Assembly: GCA_034429695.1 (NCBI GenBank)
Contig: DAOUGC010000052.1
Span: 1-16,324, forward strand
From: DAOUGC01 sp034429695
Lineage (GTDB): Bacteria > Chloroflexota > Anaerolineae > Anaerolineales > Anaerolineaceae
Direction: 5' to 3'
DNA length: 16,324 bases
Under the pieces are notes generated by a model. The model did no database searches and was not told the DNA's origin. It saw only the letters and a list, made by a program, of their open reading frames with translations. The first letter of the stretch is position 1. Every line of letters begins with the position of its first letter. This document shows positions 1 through 6,054 of this stretch, piece by piece. The translations under genes and the position numbers were made by a program.

Positions 1-341
1 CCGAGATCCAGATATACATCCGCGCTTTGCGCGCCGTCCATGGCTTCCACAAAGTGGTCGGTGGTCAGTTCAGCGCTGCGCACCAGACCCAGGGTGGGAC
101 CCGCCACCAGCAGGAACAGCACAGCGACCACTGCCAGCAGACCGATCACAGCGCCCAGCACAGGCGACTGGCGCCCGAAGAGCATATCCAGCCCGGCGAC
201 AATCAACAGCACCGGCCAGAAACGCAGCACCATGCCAGGGGTCACGGGGGCGATCACACCCATGCTGCCCAGCAGCCAGATCACGCCGACGCCGATCAGC
301 AGGACCGGCCAGAAAAGTGAACGATAGCGTCTAGCATCCAT
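1..341 (-). CDS. LiaI/LiaF-like (DUF5668-type) membrane protein, N-terminal part, cut by window edge
   Basis: This is the first 113 codons of a minus-strand gene whose end lies outside the window. The product starts MDARRYRSLFWPVLLIGVGV. It has three hydrophobic segments at about residues 9-30, 42-55 and 60-84. The phrase FWPVLLIxxG occurs twice (residues 10-17 and 42-49), which is the hallmark of the LiaI-LiaF-like transmembrane region found in cell-envelope stress sensors and in many uncharacterised bacterial proteins. After the last segment (about residue 85) a soluble part begins (SAELTTDHFVEAMDGAQSAD), where related proteins carry a beta-rich 'toast-rack' domain. The ATG at 341 is preceded by GGAG at a good distance. 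It diverges from the GH1 gene. Envelope-stress function is inferred from the family and is not shown here. Confidence 0.8.
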   Translation of the reverse strand, partial: MDARRYRSLFWPVLLIGVGVIWLLGSMGVIAPVTPGMVLRFWPVLLIVAGLDMLFGRQSPVLGAVIGLLAVVAVLFLLVAGPTLGLVRSAELTTDHFVEAMDGAQSADVYLDL

Positions 342-456
342 TTTTAATCTCCATGATGAACCGAATTCAATATTAATATACGTCAAATTGCGGGGGAAGT
401 TGCATGGGAACAGTGGTCAGAGGTCAGAAGACAATTGGAACGCGAACGAAGTTTGC

Positions 457-484
457 TTGACTGTGACCCAAACACCATTAAAAT
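457..484 (+). promoter_or_regulatory. Candidate sigma-70-type promoter for the GH1 gene
   Basis: TTGACT (457-462) and TAAAAT (479-484) are separated by 16 bp, and each matches the consensus at five of six positions. Transcription would start near 491, leaving a leader of about 37 nt that contains the AGGAGG ribosome-binding site at 514-519. The prediction is by eye only. Confidence 0.55.
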
Positions 485-527
485 CAACTCAGGCCAATCA
501 TCTCAACCACCTCAGGAGGGCAAGCAT

Positions 528-1853
528 ATGCCAAACGCCAGTTATCACTTCCCGGCCGGGTTCCTGTGGGGCTGCGCCACCGCTGCACAACAGGTGGAGG
601 GCGGCAACACCAACAACAATTGGTCCCAGTGGGAACAACAGCCCGGTCACATGTACAAGGATCAAAAAACCGGCCTGGCATGTGACTGGTGGGGCGGGCG
701 CTGGCGCGAGGATTTCGACCGCGCCGCCGATACCGGCCAGAATGCCCACCGCATGTCCATTGAATGGAGCCGCATCCAGCCCACCCCTGACCGCTGGGAC
801 GAAAGCGCCCTCGATTACTACCGCGAAATGGTGCGCGGGCTTAATCAACGCAACATGACCCCCATGGTCACCCTGCACCACTTCTCCGATCCCATCTGGT
901 TGGTGGAAATGGGCGGCTGGGAAAACCCGGCTGTGGTGGATCGCTTTGTGGCTTTTGTCCGCAAGGCAGTGGAGGCGCTCAAGGAGTACGTCACGCTGTG
1001 GGTTCCGATCAACGAACCCATCGTCTATACCTACGGCGGTTGGTTGAACGGCGGCTTTCCTCCCGGCAAAAACGACATGGGGTTGGCCTTCTCCGTATTA
1101 TTACACCTGCTGCAAGCGCATAACGCCGCCTACCGCGTGATCCACGAACTGCAGCCCCAGGCGCGCGTCGGCACGGCGCATCACTACCGCGGGTTTTATC
1201 CGGCTTCCGCCAGCCCACTGGACCGCGCCATGGCAAACATGTTCCACGGCAACTGGAACGACTCCTTCATGGGCGCGCTGCACAACGGCCGCTTCCGTTT
1301 CGTTTTCAAAAGTGCCAGCGTGCCCGACGCCGTTGGCAAGCAGGATTTTGTGGGGATCAACTATTACACCGCCGACCGGGTGACCTTTGACCTGCTGCGC
1401 GGCAGGGACATGTTCAGCCGGCGCGAATATGACAAAAAGCTGGAGCTGTCTGAGACCGGCTTTATCGCCAGTTATCCGCGGGGCATGTTCGACTGCATCC
1501 GCTGGGCGACCAAATACCAGAAACCGATCATCATCACCGAAAACGGGGTTGAAGACAGCGCCGACCGTATGCGCCCCAACTACCTGGTCACCCACCTGCA
1601 CCAGATGTGGCGCGCAGTCAACTTTAATTTTCCGGTCAAGGGCTACTTCCACTGGTCGCTGGTGGATAACTTCGAATGGGAACGCGGCTGGTCGCAACGC
1701 TTTGGGCTGTGGGGGTTGGATGTACCCACCCAGACACGCATCCGCCGCCCCAGCGTTGACCTGTACGCCGCGATCTGCAAGGAAAACGGCATCAGTGGCG
1801 ACATGGTGGAAAAATGGGCGCCGGGGGTGTTAAATCAGTTATTCCCCGAATAA
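528..1853 (+). CDS. Glycoside hydrolase family 1 beta-glycosidase
   Basis: This is a cytoplasmic retaining beta-glycosidase of 441 aa, the usual GH1 length, without a signal peptide. The N-terminus FPAGFLWGCATAAQQVEGG is the GH1 opening. TLHHFSDPIWL (115-125) is the substrate-pocket strand. The acid/base glutamate is Glu163 in PINEP, and the nucleophile is Glu338 in IIITENGV. GYFHWSLVDNFEWERGW (372-388) is the conserved C-terminal aglycone and sugar-binding segment. The double-His TLHHF and the NEP context resemble the archaeal/thermophile branch of GH1, so beta-glucosidase, beta-galactosidase or mixed activity are all possible; the substrate cannot be read from the sequence. The ATG at 528 is chosen because AGGAGG lies 8 nt upstream and the protein then starts at the family N-terminus; the frame stays open upstream to 435 without a ribosome-binding site. 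It probably acts on glycosides brought in by an importer such as the GPH symporter at 4695-6026. Confidence 0.93.
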   Translation: MPNASYHFPAGFLWGCATAAQQVEGGNTNNNWSQWEQQPGHMYKDQKTGLACDWWGGRWREDFDRAADTGQNAHRMSIEWSRIQPTPDRWDESALDYYREMVRGLNQRNMTPMVTLHHFSDPIWLVEMGGWENPAVVDRFVAFVRKAVEALKEYVTLWVPINEPIVYTYGGWLNGGFPPGKNDMGLAFSVLLHLLQAHNAAYRVIHELQPQARVGTAHHYRGFYPASASPLDRAMANMFHGNWNDSFMGALHNGRFRFVFKSASVPDAVGKQDFVGINYYTADRVTFDLLRGRDMFSRREYDKKLELSETGFIASYPRGMFDCIRWATKYQKPIIITENGVEDSADRMRPNYLVTHLHQMWRAVNFNFPVKGYFHWSLVDNFEWERGWSQRFGLWGLDVPTQTRIRRPSVDLYAAICKENGISGDMVEKWAPGVLNQLFPE

Positions 1854-1859
1854 GAACGG

Positions 1860-1865
1860 TATAAT
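1860..1865 (+). promoter_or_regulatory. Possible -10 box (TATAAT) ahead of the DUF6544-like gene
   Basis: This is a perfect TATAAT in the GC-rich gap after the GH1 gene. No good -35 is visible at 16-18 bp upstream. If used, it would give a leader of about 117 nt that contains the hairpin at 1888-1928. Confidence 0.3.
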
Positions 1866-1887
1866 CAGGTTCAAACGGGAACCAATG

Positions 1888-1928
1888 GCGCCATCCAAGC
1901 GGAAATATTCCGTCCAGTTGGATGGCGC
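1888..1928 (+). terminator. Two-tier hairpin after the GH1 gene: terminator-like or leader structure
   Basis: GCGCCATCCAA (1888-1898) pairs perfectly over 11 bp with TTGGATGGCGC (1918-1928). Inside it, CGGAA (1900-1904) pairs with TTCCG (1908-1912). It starts 35 nt after the GH1 stop codon. Only a short TT follows, so it is not a textbook intrinsic terminator. It could be a 3'-end or stability hairpin for the GH1 mRNA, or a structured 5' leader of the next gene if the TATAAT at 1860 is real. Confidence 0.45.
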
Positions 1929-1988
1929 TTTACCATCCATTTACCGGTTATAAAGACAATATCAAGACCAAATTTTTCAGGAGACCTC

Positions 1989-2801
1989 ATGAAACCCGTA
2001 TTGATCATCCTCGCCATCATTGCACTCGTCATCATCGTTGGTTGGGTCGGCTTTCAGATCAAACCCAGGCCGTACCCATCGCTGGGCGCTCAACCCGCGC
2101 TGAAATACGTCCCCCTGCCCGCCGACCTGCCCGCGCCGGTGGAACGCTTCTACCGCACCATTTATGGAGACCAGGTTCCGTTGATCGAGACTGCGGTGAT
2201 CACCGGGCGCGGGACCATGCAGCCGGTGATGGCCATGCCTGCCTTCCAGGCGCGCTTCACCTTTCAGCATCAGACCGGCAAAAATTACCGCCATTTCATG
2301 GAACTCACCTGGTTTGGCATACCGGTGGCGGTTGGTAATGAACATTACGTTGACGGTGTGGGTGTGCTGGATATTCAACCCATCGGCGTCAGCAGCGGTG
2401 AAAAGGTGAACCAGGGCGCCAACCTGGCGCTGTGGGCTGAAGCCGTGTTGATGCCATCCGTATGGGTCACCGACCCGCAGGCGCGCTGGGAAGCGGTGGA
2501 CGATCACACCGCCATCCTGGTTGTGCCATTCGAGGGCCAGGAGGAACGCATGATAATGCGTTTTGACCCTGCCAGCGGCTTGCTGACCCATCTCGAAGCC
2601 ATGCGCTGGCGCGATGATACCGATCAGGAAAAGAAATTATGGATTGATGAAGCTGTGGATTGGGTAATGGAAGACGGCATGGCCTACCCGCGCATCGGCA
2701 AGGTAACATGGTTTGACCAGGGCAAAGCCTGGGCGGTGTTTGAGGCTGAGGAAGTACGCTACAACGTGGAGATCGGCGACATCAACCGCAACGGCTGGTA
2801 A
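1989..2801 (+). CDS. Membrane-anchored DUF6544-like protein, function unknown
   Basis: The product is 270 aa. A single N-terminal hydrophobic helix (about residues 3-25) is followed by a basic/Pro stretch and then a soluble domain that should sit outside the membrane. The pattern fits the DUF6544 (formerly DUF6920) group: an early PVERFYRTIYGD segment, a RGTMQP strand, then LALWAEAVLMPSVWV followed by WEAVDDHTA. In relatives this central segment reads roughly 'AExxWLPxAL...W...D'. The later half (MIMRFDPASGLL, then the YPRIGKVTWFD region) is beta-rich. No catalytic residues are recognisable. AGGAG lies just upstream of ATG 1989. It follows the GH1 gene by 135 bp in the same direction. The family call rests on recalled motifs, not a database search. 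Confidence 0.7.
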   Translation: MKPVLIILAIIALVIIVGWVGFQIKPRPYPSLGAQPALKYVPLPADLPAPVERFYRTIYGDQVPLIETAVITGRGTMQPVMAMPAFQARFTFQHQTGKNYRHFMELTWFGIPVAVGNEHYVDGVGVLDIQPIGVSSGEKVNQGANLALWAEAVLMPSVWVTDPQARWEAVDDHTAILVVPFEGQEERMIMRFDPASGLLTHLEAMRWRDDTDQEKKLWIDEAVDWVMEDGMAYPRIGKVTWFDQGKAWAVFEAEEVRYNVEIGDINRNGW

Positions 2802-2835
2802 CGCCCCATTATTCACAAATTGGTGCTCTTCCAAG

Positions 2836-2869
2836 CCGCCGATTGGGCATCATCAACAATGGACGGCGG
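2836..2869. repeat. Bulged hairpin after the DUF6544-like gene
   Basis: CCGCCG-ATTG (2836-2845) pairs with CAAT (2857-2860) and CGGCGG (2864-2869), leaving a GGA bulge and an 11-nt loop. It starts 35 nt after the stop codon at 2801. There is no T-tract on either side. It may be a 3'-end hairpin or a decayed repeat. Confidence 0.35.
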
Positions 2870-2903
2870 ATTGGAAATACACCGCACCTGCAACCTGGCG
2901 ACC
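2850..2903. repeat. Left copy of a split short repeat (TCATCAAYAATG ... CAACCTGGCGACC)
   Basis: TCATCAACAATG (2850-2861) and CAACCTGGCGACC (2891-2903) both recur at 3091-3121, the first with one mismatch and the second exactly. The two copies flank the palindrome-ended element at 2930-3062. Confidence 0.4.
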
Positions 2904-2929
2904 TGCCCTATAGGTTAATTCCCGAATTC

Positions 2930-3062
2930 TGTAGGGGACGGGCGAAAGGAACGGCGAAAAACCGCTGTGGCCAATGTAGCCCGTCCCGCGGGTCAACGCT
3001 CCCGGGCGCGGCCATTACCGGGCACAGCCCATGGGTGGATCTCCTTCCGCCGCGCCCCTACA
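2930..3062. repeat. 133-bp palindrome-ended intergenic element, possibly REP/MITE-like
   Basis: The ends are inverted: TGTAGGGG at 2930-2937 and CCCCTACA at 3055-3062. The next seven bases match only in part. Internally GGGACGGGC (2935-2943) is the exact reverse complement of GCCCGTCCC (2979-2987), so the two pairings compete. The interior is full of short GC-rich palindromes (CCCGGG, GCCCATGGGT). No coding frame with a plausible start and ribosome-binding site is present, and no clear target-site duplication is visible. It fills the middle of the 360-bp gene-free gap 2802-3161. The rest of the gap holds the hairpin at 2836 and the flanking repeats, and nothing else I can identify. Confidence 0.45.
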
Positions 3063-3090
3063 GGTATATTGTCATTTTTTGGTTTGGCCG

Positions 3091-3121
3091 TCATCAATAA
3101 TGCATCAACAACCTGGCGACC
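3091..3121. repeat. Right copy of the split short repeat
   Basis: TCATCAATAATG (3091-3102) is followed closely by CAACCTGGCGACC (3109-3121). The two halves start 18 bp apart here and 41 bp apart in the left copy, so one copy has lost or gained sequence. Confidence 0.4.
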
Positions 3122-3161
3122 CAACCATCCCCACAGCATCGTCCTTCCGACGAAAATGGGA

Positions 3162-3728
3162 TTATCCCGCTGTTTGGCGCGGCAACTGGTCCGCCAGGCG
3201 GCGCAGCATGTTCATCCCCCTGAACGTCGCCGGAGCCTGCACCTTGCGCTCAAAAACCGCATTGGAAAACTTCGATTGGCTCTGCTTTACCCGGCACAGC
3301 CAGTACACCTGCGAACCAGACGCCACAAAATCATCCATCCCGTTGCGCAGCGCCGCCAACCTCTCCAGCGCGGCAGGGTCCAGCGGCGATTTCAAAAACG
3401 CCACGTTGAACGCCCCCCCGGCTGCCATTGCCGATTCGTAAATATCCGCTTCAAACGGCTGGCAGTTGGCAATTTCCGCCACCTCGTTCGGCATGCGCAG
3501 GAAGGTATCCACGGGATAACCCAACCCGGCTTGTAAAAATGCCTCAACCAGCGGTTGCAAATCTTCACGGTCACTGGATGGATGTTGAAAGATCACATTG
3601 CCGCTGGCGATGAACGTCTCCACGCCGGAAAAACCGGGCTGGGCGGCAAACAGGGCGCGCAAGTCAGCCATTTTAACTGTGCGGCCCCCAACATTGATTG
3701 CGCGTAAAAAAGCGATCCATGTCTGCAT
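3162..3728 (-). CDS. DUF1697 family protein
   Basis: This is a 188-aa cytoplasmic protein of the DUF1697 family, whose biochemical role is not known. The N-terminus MQTWIAFLRAINVGG, the helix MADLRALFAA and FIASGNVIF (about residues 39-47) are the family signature. The C-terminal part keeps an equivalent of the family's usual 'KATTRNWNTV' segment, but changed (APATFRGMNMLRRLADQL). The length is typical. The ATG at 3728 starts exactly at the family N-terminus. It has no ribosome-binding site but a TACAAT box 7 nt upstream, so it may be translated from a leaderless mRNA. It diverges from the membrane-protein gene at 3793. Confidence 0.88.
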   Translation of the reverse strand: MQTWIAFLRAINVGGRTVKMADLRALFAAQPGFSGVETFIASGNVIFQHPSSDREDLQPLVEAFLQAGLGYPVDTFLRMPNEVAEIANCQPFEADIYESAMAAGGAFNVAFLKSPLDPAALERLAALRNGMDDFVASGSQVYWLCRVKQSQSKFSNAVFERKVQAPATFRGMNMLRRLADQLPRQTAG

Positions 3729-3735
3729 GGGCAGG

Positions 3736-3765
3736 ATTGTAATGGATCGCTTCTGTGCTGATCAA
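3736..3765 (-). promoter_or_regulatory. Candidate promoter of the DUF1697 gene, giving a leaderless mRNA
   Basis: Read on the minus strand: TTGATC (3765-3760), an 18-bp spacer, then TACAAT (3741-3736). Seven bases remain before the ATG at 3728, so transcription should start at or next to the start codon. The -35 box overlaps TGATCA (3759-3764), in the region expected for the opposing promoter's -35. Confidence 0.5.
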
Positions 3766-3780
3766 GTTTTGGTTTTCTCC

Positions 3781-3786
3781 TATAAT
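3781..3786 (+). promoter_or_regulatory. -10 box (TATAAT) 6 nt before the start of the three-TM protein
   Basis: A perfect TATAAT is followed by CAACTC and then ATG at 3793. The -35 region is weak (CTGATC at 17 bp). No ribosome-binding site could fit on the transcript, which supports a leaderless start at the ATG. Confidence 0.55.
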
Positions 3787-3792
3787 CAACTC

Positions 3793-4698
3793 ATGCAAAC
3801 ATCCCTGTCCAGACTGATAAAAATGGTGGTCGGCGACGGACTGCGCGGAATGGTGGTCCTGCTCAGCGCCCTGCTTGTGGTATGCCCAATGAGCATCCTG
3901 TTCATCTTGATCCCGCTGTGGGAAGACCCGCGCAACGGGCTGGGTGACTGGGTGATCATCGCCGCCGGTGCTGCCTGGCTGCTGCTCTTTATTGGCGGCA
4001 TCATCACCATCATCGCAGTCACCAATGCCAGGCGCAAACGCTGGTTGGACAGTGTATTCACCCCACTGGGGTTGAAAGGACGCCGGTACTTGCTCAACTG
4101 GTGGGAGTACACTGGCAGCATCCACGGCAGACGCGTATCGGCCCGCTTTTACAAAGGGCCCACCCTGGATATCTGCGTGGAGACCTCCCTGGCAACCCGC
4201 GCCACATTTTCGCCGATTGATCAGGAAAGCCGGTTTTTGGCCGATCTCGCAGGCACAAAACCCGTACCCATCCATCCGGATGTACCTGTACAGGTGTATG
4301 CCCACGACGAGACCTGGGCGGGACAGATCATGCAGAATGAAGCCGCCAAAACAGCCATTCTGCACCTGTTAACCGCCGGAGAAAGCTGGGCGCTTTACCG
4401 CCGCATCATGCTGCAACCAGGCGCTGTACGCCTGTACCTCTATCGCAACAAAAACATGTTTGAATACAACTTCACCGCCGATGAAGCCCGCGTCTGGCTG
4501 GACAATCTGATCCATCTGGCAGGTATTGCCGAGAGCCTGCCTGCCCCGCTGGAAGAACTGGCGGAAAGCAACGTTGAGCGCGCCGTGCGCACCGGCACGG
4601 TGGGCCGCAATATGTTAATTTTCACCGCCGTTTTTGGCGCTTTGTGCCTGCTCGGAAGCGCATTCCTCGTCCTGCTGATCGTGTTCCTCAGCAATTAA
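3793..4698 (+). CDS. Membrane protein with three predicted TM helices, unknown function
   Basis: The 301-aa product is not one I recognise. Two hydrophobic helices lie near the N-terminus (about residues 18-42 and 53-76), separated by a short acidic/Gly loop (LWEDPRNGLGDW). A soluble domain of roughly 190 residues follows, and a third helix closes the protein (about 275-298, ending LVLLIVFLSN). The positively charged NARRKRW after helix 2 suggests that the soluble domain is cytoplasmic. It has no catalytic motif I can name. The frame is open upstream to 3598, but 3793 is chosen because TATAAT sits 6 nt before this ATG and the upstream frame runs into the DUF1697 gene on the other strand. Its stop codon overlaps that of the symporter gene by 3 bases. 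Confidence 0.8.
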   Translation: MQTSLSRLIKMVVGDGLRGMVVLLSALLVVCPMSILFILIPLWEDPRNGLGDWVIIAAGAAWLLLFIGGIITIIAVTNARRKRWLDSVFTPLGLKGRRYLLNWWEYTGSIHGRRVSARFYKGPTLDICVETSLATRATFSPIDQESRFLADLAGTKPVPIHPDVPVQVYAHDETWAGQIMQNEAAKTAILHLLTAGESWALYRRIMLQPGAVRLYLYRNKNMFEYNFTADEARVWLDNLIHLAGIAESLPAPLEELAESNVERAVRTGTVGRNMLIFTAVFGALCLLGSAFLVLLIVFLSN

Positions 4699-6026
4699 TC
4701 TGCCGGGTTCTCCGCCGCGATCTTTTGCACAAACTGCTGGGTCAGCGGGTAGGCAAACACCGCCAGGTTACCCAGCAGGAACAGCACCGCCGGGATGGGA
4801 CCCGTGAGTATGCGAATGCCCAACAGCGCCGTGGGCGTCTGGGCAACATCAGCCACATAGCCAAACAGCCCCAGCCCCTGCCCCACCAAAAAGCCCGCCA
4901 ATGCACCACCCACAGCGGTGAAGAACGTCCACAGCGAGTAATACACCCCCTCACGGCGCACCCCGCTGCGTTTGAAATCGTAGTCTATCGCATCCGGCGC
5001 CATGGACCACGGCAGAACATAATGCGCCGAAATGCCAAACCCCGCGATCACCATCAACACCAGTGCGCCGTTGACCCCCAGCAACTGCCCGCCAAACGAG
5101 AACGCCAGCACAACCACCAGCATCACGCTCATGCCCAGCAGGTAGGCGTTCTTCTTGCCGATCTTCTTTGAGAACCAGATCCATACCGGGATGCAGACGA
5201 TAGCCACCACCAGCAGCGCGATCATGGCAAAGGTCACACCGTCTTCGCGATTGAAAACATACTTGTAGTAGTACACCAGCATGGTCTCGATCACCGCGAT
5301 GCCGGTGGTGTTGGTGATCCACGAAGCCAGCAGCAGCACAAACGGCCGGTTGGTGAAAACCGCCCCCAGAGACTTGATCAGACCCGTGGTGACCGGCGGT
5401 TTTTCATATGCCGGTTCCTTGACCGTAAAAAAGGTCACCAACAGCGAAATGGCTCCAAGCCCGCCGAAGACTGCCGCCATGCCGGCAAACCCGGCTGTGC
5501 GGGTGCCAAACAAACCAATCAGCGGCAGCGCAGCGCCAGCGCCGAGCAGTGTCCCCAGCACGGCAAAGATCTGTTTGAACCCCGATAGCTGTGTACGCTC
5601 GTGATAGTCGTCGGTCAGTTCGGGCAGCAGGGCGTTGTAGGGAATGTTGGCAAATGAATAAGCTGTACTGAGCAGGGTGTAAACCAGCAGCGCCCAGATG
5701 AACTTGCCCGTCTGATCGGCTATACCCGGATTTTTGAACAGGAAGAAAAACGCCAGTCCAAACGGGATGGCAAAGATCAGCAGATAGGGTCTGCGCCTGC
5801 CCCAGCGTGAACGTGTACGGTCGGATATGTACCCGATGAAGGGGTCGATCACCGCGTCCCACACCTTGCCGATCAGCAGCGCCGTACCCGCCAGCGCCGC
5901 CGAGAGCCGCACCTCGTCGGTGAGGAAGTTCAACAGCCAGAAGGAAGTGACGGTGAAAAAGATCGCGCTGCTGAATTCTCCAGCGCCGAAGCCCAAACGG
6001 GTTTTGAAATTGGTTTTGGCAGACAT
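4695..6026 (-). CDS. GPH-family (MelB-like) sugar:cation symporter
   Basis: This is a 443-aa inner-membrane permease of the glycoside-pentoside-hexuronide:cation symporter family, with a run of hydrophobic segments consistent with 12 helices. The signature is at residues 54-80: KVWDAVIDPFIGYISDRT followed by RSRWGRRRPYL. Asp57 and Asp61 correspond to the helix-II aspartates (D55 and D59) that coordinate the cation in MelB, so Na+ or H+ coupled import of a glycoside is likely; the sugar cannot be predicted. The ATG at 6026 follows AGGAG by 8 nt, whereas the longer form from 6050 has none. It lies 28 bp after the tandem GNAT gene and is probably the last gene of that operon. It converges on the three-TM protein gene, with the stop codons sharing TTA/TAA. 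Confidence 0.92.
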   Translation of the reverse strand: MSAKTNFKTRLGFGAGEFSSAIFFTVTSFWLLNFLTDEVRLSAALAGTALLIGKVWDAVIDPFIGYISDRTRSRWGRRRPYLLIFAIPFGLAFFFLFKNPGIADQTGKFIWALLVYTLLSTAYSFANIPYNALLPELTDDYHERTQLSGFKQIFAVLGTLLGAGAALPLIGLFGTRTAGFAGMAAVFGGLGAISLLVTFFTVKEPAYEKPPVTTGLIKSLGAVFTNRPFVLLLASWITNTTGIAVIETMLVYYYKYVFNREDGVTFAMIALLVVAIVCIPVWIWFSKKIGKKNAYLLGMSVMLVVVLAFSFGGQLLGVNGALVLMVIAGFGISAHYVLPWSMAPDAIDYDFKRSGVRREGVYYSLWTFFTAVGGALAGFLVGQGLGLFGYVADVAQTPTALLGIRILTGPIPAVLFLLGNLAVFAYPLTQQFVQKIAAENPAD

Positions 6027-6054
6027 GCTGGCTCCTGTGTAATAATGCACGTGC

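Noticed and set aside
370..379. ATATTAATAT palindrome between the LiaF-like and GH1 genes as an operator
   Set aside because: Short AT-only palindromes arise easily and it does not line up with a clear promoter of either gene.
388..858. Open frame overlapping the start of the GH1 gene, and several long minus-strand frames under it
   Set aside because: Low-complexity, Pro/Arg-rich translations without ribosome-binding sites, typical of GC-rich shadow frames over a clear enzyme gene.
2930..3062. CRISPR array or remnant
   Set aside because: The repeats are inverted and single, not direct, evenly spaced units.
2967..3536. Plus-strand frame running from the intergenic element into the DUF1697 gene
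   Set aside because: It lies antisense to a well-recognised gene and begins inside a palindromic element; the translation is Arg/His-rich without motifs.
5404..5862. Extra minus-strand protein inside the symporter gene
   Set aside because: A frame-shifted shadow of the permease with no start signal.
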